64,000 nt of DNA. It comes from Nibribacter roseus (lineage in GTDB: Bacteria > Bacteroidota > Bacteroidia > Cytophagales > Hymenobacteraceae). Of this stretch, positions 41,678 to 49,418 are shown piece by piece. The DNA is taken from the NCBI RefSeq assembly GCF_042662225.1, contig NZ_JBHSYQ010000015.1, positions 434,001-498,000 on the forward strand, written 5' to 3'. Positions within the stretch are counted from its first letter, which is position 1, and each line of letters opens with the position of its first letter. The translations under genes and the position numbers were made by a program. The notes under the pieces were generated by a model. The model saw only the letters and a list, made by a program, of their open reading frames with translations, made no database searches and was not told the DNA's origin.

Positions 41678-44380
41678 CTATTTCTCTTTTATATAAATCA
41701 ATCTTAAGTGATCCAGTAGAGCCTCGTTTATTTCACCGTTCATGTTTTCGTCTGATGGTTCAAAACTGAGCGAAAACGTATGTTCCCCTTTCGTCAGGTA
41801 TACTTGCCAATGGTTGCTATAGCCCCAGTTAGACCATTCCTCAAAGCCTCTTTGCGGAAATACCACGGCACCTACCCGTTGTTTGTCTAAGGTAAGAGTT
41901 CTGATAGCCGCCTTGTTATCTGTATTGATAGGGCCATTGCCGTTTGCGTACCGGAAGTCAACGGAATACAGACCATCTTGCGGTGCTGACACTTTCCAAG
42001 AGATAGGAGTAGGGCTGCCTTTCGCAATCTGGATATAACCCGAGCCAGTAAAGCCAGCGGCATTGTGCGCTTTGCTGTTACCTGCAACTTCTGATTCTAT
42101 TAGTTGTACTGAGGTAGGAGCTGTTACTAAAACAGGCTCACTCAGGAACGATTCTGAATTTTCTGAGCCGATGGTGCTTATCTGGTATTCCTCCGTCCCT
42201 TTGGCTGGAACAGCTACTTTGAATGAGTTAGTTGTCACTTTAGAAACTGCCTTTCCGTTACGATACACGTTGTAACTAGCAGCTCCTTTCACAGGCGACC
42301 AATTGAGCGTGCCGTTGGTGTAAGTAACCACAGGCGTAATAGGGCTGAAGGCGTTCTGTACCAAATTAGGGGCAGTGGTAACTCCTTTGTCATTGGCCAG
42401 TACCATTTTGAGAGTATGATGTCCGGTCAGGTTAGCCGGAATTTCAGCTTTAGCCAGTGATTTACCGTCTAAATAGATTTTTTCCAGCTTGGTACCGTAG
42501 CCTTCAAGCTCCAATGTAAGGGTGGCATTCCGGTAAGGGAAATTCTGAAGTTTTTTGTTACCGGCGTATGACTCCGGCACCACTGGGTTGAAAACCAGCT
42601 TGTTTTGTTCATACTGCATCCCGAAGAACACCCGGTACACCATGGCTAAGTTGCCTGCCACGCTCCAGAGCTGGCGGTCAGAGTTTATCTCGGTTCCTTT
42701 ATAGTCACCGGTTTCGGCTACCAGATTCTCTTTGTTTGTGAGAAAGAGTGCAGCAGCTCTGTACAGGGCCGCCATGCTCTGGCTCACTACCTGGGTATGT
42801 CCTTCCTGAGCGGCGGCCCAGGTCCAATACGCCTGCACAAAGGGCCACATGCTGTTGTTGTGGTAGGGCGGAATCTCGGGGATGTACGGGTAAATGGAAG
42901 GAGTGCCAAACGGTGTCTGCGGAGAGTTTGCCAACACCTCCTCTTTTCGCTCCTTATTCGCCACATTAAATAGAATAGCTAAAGCTTCACCTAACGCTTC
43001 AGAACGTGGGGAGAGGGTAAGGTTCTGCCTTCCGTATAAAAACTGCCCGTAATACTTCTTCTCTGGCACCCACAGGAGCTGATTGATCCCCTTGTTAATG
43101 TGCTCTGCTGTTTGACGGTACACATTTGCAGGCTCTTCCAGCAGTTCTGCCATTTGCGCTAGTATCTGGTACGTCTGGTAGTGAACGACATTGGTGCCCA
43201 AATTCAGCGACAAGTAGATATCCACTGGTTCCATCCAGGCAGGGTAGGTTTGCTTGCGCCAATCCAGAAAAGATGATTCTCCTCTAAACAAACCAGTGCC
43301 GTGGTCTACCACAGTGGCTAAATCTTCCTCAGCTGTTTTTTTAATTATAGAGTACGCTTCCCGAAGCCACTCCTTATCACCGGTAACTTTGTATACTTCC
43401 CAGGCGGCCAGTGCCCAGGTAGTACGGTCTGATGAGATTGGCCAGGAGCCACCAGTACCGGTATCTTGTACAATTCTCCCGTCTTTTACTTTTCGCCTTA
43501 AACTGTTCAGGCAGAGCTGAGGCTCAATTGCTGCCAGGGAAAGCAGGATACTATAGGAAATATCGCGGGTCCAGACGCCGTCCCATTTTTCACCGGCCAT
43601 AAAGGTGCTGTCCGGCCTGATGTCGAGCAGCATTTCCTCCAGTGACATATTATATAAAGCATCTAGCAGCACCTGATCTGAGCTATACTGCGGCAGTTTG
43701 CTCAGATCACGTTCCAGTTTCCATTCAGAAGCGGTGAAATTCTCTGGGTTGTAGGCGTTGAAAGTGAGCGTGACGGTGTAAATACCGTCTTTGTCAGAGT
43801 CAGTGAGCTGTAGGTGTTGCCGGTTGGGCAGGTTCTCAAAATCCCAGGTGAGTGGCTCAGAACCTCCGGCAATAAATACACCCTTGAAATCGGTTTCGTA
43901 AAGTTTCTCCCCATTGAAAGCGGTGTAGTAACCTTCTTTCTCAAATGCTTGCAATACGGGCCTGAGGTCTACCCGAAAGGTAACCTCTACATTGGGCTCC
44001 AAAAAATCATCTGGTGCCTTGGTGATGTTCTGTCCGGTTGCTTTGCCAAAAACTACCACAGGCGTTTCTATCTTTCCTTGTTCAGGTTGTAGCACCAAGC
44101 GGTGATTTACACCCATGGGCAACTCATTGTCTTTGCCGTTCAGGCTGAATTTGTACTCTAAAAGTCGGCTAAAAGTTTGATTAGCTGGGCTTTGGTAAGA
44201 AGAGCGCAGGTGGGTAGGTGAAAGTGCCTCGGCTACAAAATTGCCCTGCACTACACGGTTATGAAAAAGTTGAAAAGCATCAGAAGTGTACATAGCTTCA
44301 TTTTTATTTGAAGTGGAAGATTTACAGCAAGTGAAAAACATCCAGCAGATAAGCGCAAAGTACACCGAGCTTCTATTCAT
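41678..44380 (-). CDS. Large lipoprotein with (alpha/alpha)6 glycosidase-like and carbohydrate-binding domains
   Basis: A 900-residue exported protein whose N-terminus (MNRSSVYFALICWMFFTCCKSS) ends in a lipobox-like FTCC. Residues ~130-225 look like a starch-binding beta module (VEVTFRVDLRPVLQAFEKEG, then FKGVFIAGGSEPLTWDFENL). Residues ~235-600 form a six-hairpin glycosidase-type barrel (GEKWDGVWTRDISYSILLS; TGGSWPISSDRTTWALAAWE; IPPYHNNSMWPFVQAYWTWA). This is followed by a linker, a fibronectin-III-like segment (GTLNWSPVKGAASYNVYRNG) and a C-terminal CBM35-like module (about 780-900). Exact GH family and substrate are not assignable by eye; acidic residues in GVWTRD and NSDR fit a glucoamylase- or debranching-type role. 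It is divergent from the esterase gene. Confidence 0.8.
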   Translation of the reverse strand: MNRSSVYFALICWMFFTCCKSSTSNKNEAMYTSDAFQLFHNRVVQGNFVAEALSPTHLRSSYQSPANQTFSRLLEYKFSLNGKDNELPMGVNHRLVLQPEQGKIETPVVVFGKATGQNITKAPDDFLEPNVEVTFRVDLRPVLQAFEKEGYYTAFNGEKLYETDFKGVFIAGGSEPLTWDFENLPNRQHLQLTDSDKDGIYTVTLTFNAYNPENFTASEWKLERDLSKLPQYSSDQVLLDALYNMSLEEMLLDIRPDSTFMAGEKWDGVWTRDISYSILLSLAAIEPQLCLNSLRRKVKDGRIVQDTGTGGSWPISSDRTTWALAAWEVYKVTGDKEWLREAYSIIKKTAEEDLATVVDHGTGLFRGESSFLDWRKQTYPAWMEPVDIYLSLNLGTNVVHYQTYQILAQMAELLEEPANVYRQTAEHINKGINQLLWVPEKKYYGQFLYGRQNLTLSPRSEALGEALAILFNVANKERKEEVLANSPQTPFGTPSIYPYIPEIPPYHNNSMWPFVQAYWTWAAAQEGHTQVVSQSMAALYRAAALFLTNKENLVAETGDYKGTEINSDRQLWSVAGNLAMVYRVFFGMQYEQNKLVFNPVVPESYAGNKKLQNFPYRNATLTLELEGYGTKLEKIYLDGKSLAKAEIPANLTGHHTLKMVLANDKGVTTAPNLVQNAFSPITPVVTYTNGTLNWSPVKGAASYNVYRNGKAVSKVTTNSFKVAVPAKGTEEYQISTIGSENSESFLSEPVLVTAPTSVQLIESEVAGNSKAHNAAGFTGSGYIQIAKGSPTPISWKVSAPQDGLYSVDFRYANGNGPINTDNKAAIRTLTLDKQRVGAVVFPQRGFEEWSNWGYSNHWQVYLTKGEHTFSLSFEPSDENMNGEINEALLDHLRLIYIKEK

Positions 44381-44435
44381 TACCTGTCTCTCTTATGGTT
44401 GACGGTGTTCGGGAGATTGTTATTTTTGTAAAATC

Positions 44436-44455
44436 AAAGTCGAAAATACGACTTT
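44436..44455. promoter_or_regulatory. Small hairpin in the divergent promoter region
   Basis: AAAGTCG and CGACTTT around AAAATA, next to a T-run and 11 bp from the putative operator. It may be an extra operator half or a short terminating stem; function is unclear. Confidence 0.35.
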
Positions 44456-44465
44456 TTTTGATTAC

Positions 44466-44477
44466 GAAATCGATTTC
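44466..44477. promoter_or_regulatory. Putative LacI-family operator between divergent genes
   Basis: GAAATCGATTTC is a perfect 12-bp palindrome sharing its centre and arms with the operator upstream of susC. It lies 23 bp upstream of the esterase ATG and 86 bp from the divergent lipoprotein start, a position able to control both. Confidence 0.55.
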
Positions 44478-44499
44478 CCTAATTTTTTGCTGCTAAAAT

Positions 44500-45654
44500 A
44501 TGAAATCATTTTCTGCCGGAGTGGTATGCATGGTTGTTTTGCTGGTTCTGGCATGGCAAACAGCTTTAGGGCAGGTAACACTGGTATTGAAAAAAGTACC
44601 TATAGGCACGCCGGCGTCTGACACTCTATTCCTGGCGGGCAACATTAACAACTGGAACCACAGAAGCTCGGCGCATATGTTTGTCAGGGCTGCTAATCAG
44701 CAGTATTACCTGACAGTGCCAGAGCTAACCGAGGTACTTGAGTTCAAAATTACCCGCGGCAGCTGGGCTAAGGGTGAAATACTGGCTAACGGAGCCGCCC
44801 GTGGCAACCGCGGTTTCTCAACCGCAACTGCTGCTGATTCCCTTTATATTGAAGTTGAAAACTGGCAAGACAATTTCTCTGCATCCACTAAACCGCATAC
44901 GGCCAGCGCCAATGTTCAGTTCTTAAGCCACACGTTTTGGATGCCCCAGTTAAACAAGTCTAGAAGAATATGGCTTTACCTGCCATCCGGTTACCATTTG
45001 TCAAAGAAAAGATACCCTGTGCTGTACATGCACGACGGGCAAAACCTGTTTGATTCTTTTTACAGTTATAGTGGCGAGTGGGAGGTAGATGAAACACTGG
45101 ATCAGCTCGCCCGAAGAAAGAAGCTGGAAATAGTGGTAGTGGGCATTGAAAACGGCGGCGAGGAGCGTATAAATGAGTACACTCCTTGGCACAACAAACA
45201 ATACGGCGGCGGAAAAGGAGATGCGTATGTGGACTTTCTGGTGCAAACACTGAAGCCGTACATTGACAGTCACTACCGTACCCTGCCGGGGAAAACTACC
45301 ACAGGAGTGGCTGGCAGTTCTATGGGAGGCCTTATTTCTTTATATGCTGCTGTGAAATACCCTGAGGTTTATGGGAGAGTAGGTGTCTTTTCACCGGCAT
45401 TTTGGTTGTCACCTGAACTATATCAATATGTAGAACAATGTGATTTGCTTCCGTCTACAAAGCTGTACCTCATGGCCGGTGCCAGAGAAGGAGAGCAGAT
45501 GGTGCCGGATATGTAGAAAATGCGTGACCTGCTTCTAAAACGCGGAGTGAAAACAATAAATCTGACTTACCGGGTGCATCAAGACGGAGAGCACAAGGGG
45601 TGGTTCTGGCAACGCGAGTTTGGGCAAGTAATCAGCTGGCTGTTTGGTAAATAA
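44500..45654 (+). pseudogene. Alpha/beta-hydrolase esterase with an in-frame premature stop
   Basis: Encodes a secreted protein (signal ending TALGQ) with a starch-binding-like beta module (about 25-120, DTLFLAGNINNWNHRSSAHM) and an esterase-D/feruloyl-esterase-like alpha/beta hydrolase (VLYMHDGQNLFDS; nucleophile elbow GVAGSSMGGLISL). The frame meets TAG at 45514-45516 after REGEQMVPDM and then continues for 45 more sense codons with the expected ending, including HQDGEHKGWFWQREFG, whose His is the likely catalytic base. One base change (for example AAG to TAG) explains it. The product 44500-45516 (338 residues) should lack catalytic His, so this is a recent pseudogene unless the stop is suppressed or a sequencing error. 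Confidence 0.85.
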
Positions 45655-45733
45655 CTGCTTTCAATGGCAGCCACTGCCAGTTATTTTATTGAATGGGTGC
45701 CAGCAAAATGATGCAGCCGTACTTGAAACTGTG

Positions 45734-45773
45734 TGTTTTCAGGCTGTTTTTTTTTAAAAACTGCCTGAAAACA
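45734..45773. repeat. Short palindromic repeat copy 15
   Basis: TGTTTTCAGGC and GCCTGAAAACA around TGTTTTTTTTTAAAAACT; the right end overlaps the adjacent terminator stem. Confidence 0.7.
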
Positions 45774-45808
45774 GAAAGCCAGCAGAGAATCTGCTGGCTT
45801 TCTGTTTT
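45768..45808. terminator. Bidirectional terminator between esterase and glucokinase
   Basis: AAAACAGAAAGCCAGCAGA and its exact complement (19-bp stem) around GAA, with T-run on the plus side. Same layout as the terminator after susB: a palindromic repeat whose AAAACAG end starts the terminator stem. Confidence 0.9.
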
Positions 45809-45824
45809 TATGAATAGACTGAAA

Positions 45825-46790
45825 TTAGCGTTCCAGTTCTTTCCAGGCAAGAGCGGCAGCGCCCATAACAGCAGTGTTGTTCAGGCCTAAGCCAGAAGGT
45901 AAAACTTTCACTTTGCCCTTGAAGATTGGGAGCAAGTTCTTTTCAAGGTGGTAACGCACAGGGTCAAACAAAAACTCCTCGGCCCGCACCAATCCGCCAA
46001 ACAAGAAAATAGCCTCTGGGCTTAGGTGAGCCACTGTGTCGGCTAGTTTAACGCCCAGTACTTTACCGGTGTATTCAAAGGCGTCAATAGCTATTTTGTC
46101 ACCACGTTTGGCGGCTTGAGTCACCATTTCGGCGGTCAGGTCGTTGAAGCTTACCCCACGCAGCTCGCTGTAGTCTATTGAGTCGGCTAACAGTTTGTAG
46201 ATGGTTCTTTTGATACCGGTGGCAGACACGTAGGTTTCTAAGCAACCTCTGCGGCCGCAGCCACACACACGTCCGGTGCCCTTCACGTTAGTCAGGGTGT
46301 GTCCAAGCTCTCCGGCGTTGCCGTCATCACCGTAAACCAAATCTCCATTCACCACAATACCGCTCCCCAACCCGGTGCCCAAGGTAACCACCACAAAGTT
46401 TTTCATGTTTTTGGCACCACCGTAAATCATTTCACCAATAGCAGCGGCGTTCGCGTCATTAGTTAGATACACAGGCACCTTGAAGTAAGTCTGTAGCAGT
46501 TCGGCCAGCGGAACAGAGCCGTGCCATTTAAGGTTAGGGGCATTCTCAATGGTGCCGGTATAGAAGTTGCCGTTAGGGGCGCCAACGCCAATCCCTATCA
46601 GGCGGGCCTCGTCTTCAATTTTTCTAAACTTAGCGTGTACCTCTTGATAGAAATCTCTCAAAAAATCATGTACGGTATCTCCACTGGTGGTGGAGATTTC
46701 TCCGTGAGCTAAACTTATTCCATCGCGGTCCAGGAAACCATACTTGGTATTGGTGCCCCCAATGTCAATTCCTAAAATTACATCCTTCAT
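45825..46790 (-). CDS. ROK-family glucokinase
   Basis: Phosphorylates glucose released by the starch enzymes. From ATG 46790 the protein is 321 residues and begins MKDVILGIDIGGTNTKYGFL, the ROK phosphate loop. It also has NDANAAAIGEMIYGG, the ROK signature with GTGLGSGIVVNGDLVYG, and the zinc-binding GRVCGCGRRGCLETYVSATG. No DNA-binding domain precedes the kinase, arguing for glucokinase rather than a ROK repressor. The frame extends 30 bases further upstream but lacks family similarity there. It closes the starch locus on its right side, convergent with the esterase. Confidence 0.93.
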   Translation of the reverse strand: MKDVILGIDIGGTNTKYGFLDRDGISLAHGEISTTSGDTVHDFLRDFYQEVHAKFRKIEDEARLIGIGVGAPNGNFYTGTIENAPNLKWHGSVPLAELLQTYFKVPVYLTNDANAAAIGEMIYGGAKNMKNFVVVTLGTGLGSGIVVNGDLVYGDDGNAGELGHTLTNVKGTGRVCGCGRRGCLETYVSATGIKRTIYKLLADSIDYSELRGVSFNDLTAEMVTQAAKRGDKIAIDAFEYTGKVLGVKLADTVAHLSPEAIFLFGGLVRAEEFLFDPVRYHLEKNLLPIFKGKVKVLPSGLGLNNTAVMGAAALAWKELER

Positions 46791-47216
46791 TTTGCTTGTA
46801 TAGATTGGTACGGGAGGCAAAAAGGCGAAGGGCGCTATTGCCTACCATTTGTGTATTTAAGCCGAAACTTAACAATAAACCCTCATTTTCCCAAAACTAA
46901 CCTTGTTTCTCCCGGGGTACTTAAGTTATCATAAAGTAAATCTGCATTTCTCTTCTCTTGAGAGTATTTCAAGAGGGAATGGAAATATTATTTTAAAAGC
47001 CTTTCTTCTGCCTAGAGTACGGTAAAAAAAATAAAAACTGGCGTTTGTGAAAACGTGCTACAGTAGAGGCGGATTAGAAGTGACAATATAAGTTGTACTG
47101 AATGGCATAACTTAGCCAATACTTGCTCAGGGGAAACATAGACTTCAAAACCAGCTGCAGGACCATGTGAAAAGCAAGGCCGAAATAATTAAGTTTCCTC
47201 TATATTTCACCTCTTT
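46791..47216. other. Gene-free region upstream of glucokinase and gyrB
   Basis: About 430 bp of AT-rich sequence between divergent start regions. No open frame, RNA gene or long inverted repeat seen; it should hold the glucokinase promoter. Confidence 0.55.
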
Positions 47217-47251
47217 TTGCTGGTAAAAACCGATAATTTTCGGTATTTTTG
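47217..47251 (+). promoter_or_regulatory. Possible sigma-ABfr-type promoter of gyrB
   Basis: TTG (47217-47219, within CTTTTTG) and TATTTTTG (47244-47251) resemble the Bacteroidota -33 TTTG and -7 TAnnTTTG boxes, but spacing (24) is wider than the usual 19-21. It lies about 26 bp upstream of the ATG at 47277. Confidence 0.35.
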
Positions 47252-47276
47252 TATGTTAATAACCTATCAAAACTCA

Positions 47277-49232
47277 ATGAGTGATATAGAACAAAACCAC
47301 ATGAACGCCTACTCCGCAGACAGCATACAAGTGCTAGAGGGCTTGGAGGCGGTGCGTAAGCGCCCAGCCATGTACATCGGAGACATTGGTATCAAAGGGT
47401 TGCACCACCTGATCTGGGAGGTTGTAGACAATTCAATAGATGAGGCCTTGGCGGGCCATTGTGACGAAATCAACGTTACCATACACAAAGACAATTCAAT
47501 TTCTGTTTCAGATAACGGTCGTGGTATTCCAGTTGATTTCCACCAGAAAGAAGGTCGTTCTGCCCTTGAGGTAGTTTTGACCGTTTTGCACGCGGGTGGT
47601 AAATTTGACAAGGATTCTTACAAGGTTTCCGGTGGTTTGCACGGTGTGGGTGTTTCCTGCGTGAACGCGCTTTCAACCTACTTGCACGTTACGGTACACC
47701 GCAATGGTAAAGTTTATGAGCAGGAGTACAGCATAGGTGCTCCTAAATACCCTGTGCGTGAAATTGGTACTACTGACCGCACCGGTACCAGAGTGCATTT
47801 TATTCCGGATGCCAGTATTTTCACCATTACTGAATTCAAATACGATACGGTAGCCAGCCGCCTGCGTGAGCTTTCGTTCCTGAACAAGGGCATACGTATC
47901 AACCTGACAGATGAGCGGGAAGAAGTAACTCCGGGCGAATTCTTGAACGAGTCTTTCTATTCAGAAGGTGGTCTTCAGGAGTTTGTGGCCTATTTAGAGG
48001 AAACCAGAGTTAATCTGATTCCTACCCCTATTTACGTGGAAAGCGAAAAAGGCGGTATTCCGGTAGAAATAGCCCTCAACTACAATACTTCCTATACTGA
48101 GAACATCTTCTCGTATGTAAACAACATCAACACCCACGAAGGTGGTACCCACGTGGCTGGTTTCCGTCGGGCACTTACCCGTACGCTTAAATCGTATGCC
48201 GAAAAATCTGGTATGCTGGAGAAAGCGAAGGTAGAGATTCAGGGAGATGACTTCCGTGAGGGATTGACCGCTGTGATCTCGGTTAAAGTGCAGGAGCCGC
48301 AGTTTGAGGGCCAGACGAAAACAAAGCTGGGTAACTCAGATGTAATGGGTGCCGTGGACCAGGTAGTGGGAGAGATACTGAATCAGTTCTTGGAAGAAAA
48401 CCCGAAGGAAGCCCGCATTATCATTCAGAAGGTGATATTAGCGGCTCAGGCGCGTCTAGCGGCCCGCAAAGCCCGTGACATGGTGCAGCGTAAAAACGTG
48501 ATGGGTGGCTCAGGTCTTCCAGGTAAACTGGCTGACTGCTCTGAATCTGACCCTTCACTTTGTGAACTCTACCTGGTAGAGGGTGACTCGGCGGGTGGTT
48601 CTGCCAAACAAGGGCGTGACCGTAAATTCCAGGCTATTCTGCCGTTGAGGGGTAAGATCCTGAATGTGGAGAAAGCTCAGGAGCACCGCATTTACGAGAA
48701 CGAGGAGATCAAGAACATGATTACTGCTCTTGGGGTAAGCTTCGGTACTCCGGAAGATGAGAAAGCGCTGAACATGACCAAGCTGCGCTACCACAAAATC
48801 ATCATCATGACCGATGCTGACGTGGACGGATCACACATCAGAACCTTGATTCTGACGTTCTTCTTCCGGTACATGCGCGACCTGATCGACAACGGATATA
48901 TCTACATTGCTCTTCCACCGTTGTACCTGGTGAAAAAAGGCAAGGAGGAGCGCTATTGCTGGACTGAGCAAGACCGTATTGATGCCATTGCCGAGTTAGG
49001 AAAAGGCAAAGAGGAAAGTGTGGGCGTGCAGCGGTACAAAGGTTTGGGTGAGATGAACCCTGAGCAGCTTTGGGAAACTACCATGCGCCCAGATACCCGT
49101 AGCTTAAAACAGGTTTCTGTTGAGTCGGCGGCTGAGGCTGATCATTTGTTCTCTATGCTGATGGGCGATGAGGTGGCACCACGCCGCGATTTCATTGAAC
49201 GTAACGCCAAATACGCGAAAGTAGACGTATAA
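47277..49232 (+). CDS. gyrB: DNA gyrase subunit B
   Basis: ATPase/TOPRIM subunit of gyrase. From ATG 47277 the protein has 651 residues and begins MSDIEQNHMNAYSADSIQ, the usual GyrB start; the frame extends 60 bases upstream without family similarity. Motifs: ATP site (VLEGLEAVRKRPAMYIG; EVVDNSIDEALAG; SDNGRGIPV; GGLHGVGVSCVNALS), the transducer, the TOPRIM signature (YLVEGDSAGGSAKQGRDR) with IIIMTDADVDGSHIR, and the C-terminal QRYKGLGEMNPEQLWETTM. The length is that of a standard GyrB without the proteobacterial insertion. It is single and flanked by its own terminator. Confidence 0.97.
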   Translation: MSDIEQNHMNAYSADSIQVLEGLEAVRKRPAMYIGDIGIKGLHHLIWEVVDNSIDEALAGHCDEINVTIHKDNSISVSDNGRGIPVDFHQKEGRSALEVVLTVLHAGGKFDKDSYKVSGGLHGVGVSCVNALSTYLHVTVHRNGKVYEQEYSIGAPKYPVREIGTTDRTGTRVHFIPDASIFTITEFKYDTVASRLRELSFLNKGIRINLTDEREEVTPGEFLNESFYSEGGLQEFVAYLEETRVNLIPTPIYVESEKGGIPVEIALNYNTSYTENIFSYVNNINTHEGGTHVAGFRRALTRTLKSYAEKSGMLEKAKVEIQGDDFREGLTAVISVKVQEPQFEGQTKTKLGNSDVMGAVDQVVGEILNQFLEENPKEARIIIQKVILAAQARLAARKARDMVQRKNVMGGSGLPGKLADCSESDPSLCELYLVEGDSAGGSAKQGRDRKFQAILPLRGKILNVEKAQEHRIYENEEIKNMITALGVSFGTPEDEKALNMTKLRYHKIIIMTDADVDGSHIRTLILTFFFRYMRDLIDNGYIYIALPPLYLVKKGKEERYCWTEQDRIDAIAELGKGKEESVGVQRYKGLGEMNPEQLWETTMRPDTRSLKQVSVESAAEADHLFSMLMGDEVAPRRDFIERNAKYAKVDV

Positions 49233-49268
49233 TCGGGTGCGGCAGGCACCTGCATGATTTTATATTGG

Positions 49269-49299
49269 AAAAGCCTGCCTAAAGCAGGCTTTTCTTTTT
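49269..49299 (+). terminator. Rho-independent terminator of gyrB
   Basis: AAAAGCCTGC and GCAGGCTTTT around CTAAA, followed by CTTTTTG. Strong stem plus T-tract 36 bp after the gyrB stop. Confidence 0.92.
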
Positions 49300-49418
49300 G
49301 TGCAGCCAAGCAAAAAATGTTAATTAGTGCATTCTTTCAGCTGTATTGACAGCATTGAGAGGATGGAGTTTCTTAGGGAGTTTAAACCCGGAGAAAGGCA
49401 GAAAGAACCATAGATTCT

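Noticed and set aside
45693..45890. Plus-strand 65-codon frame after the esterase
   Set aside because: It is built of a dispersed repeat and a terminator stem.
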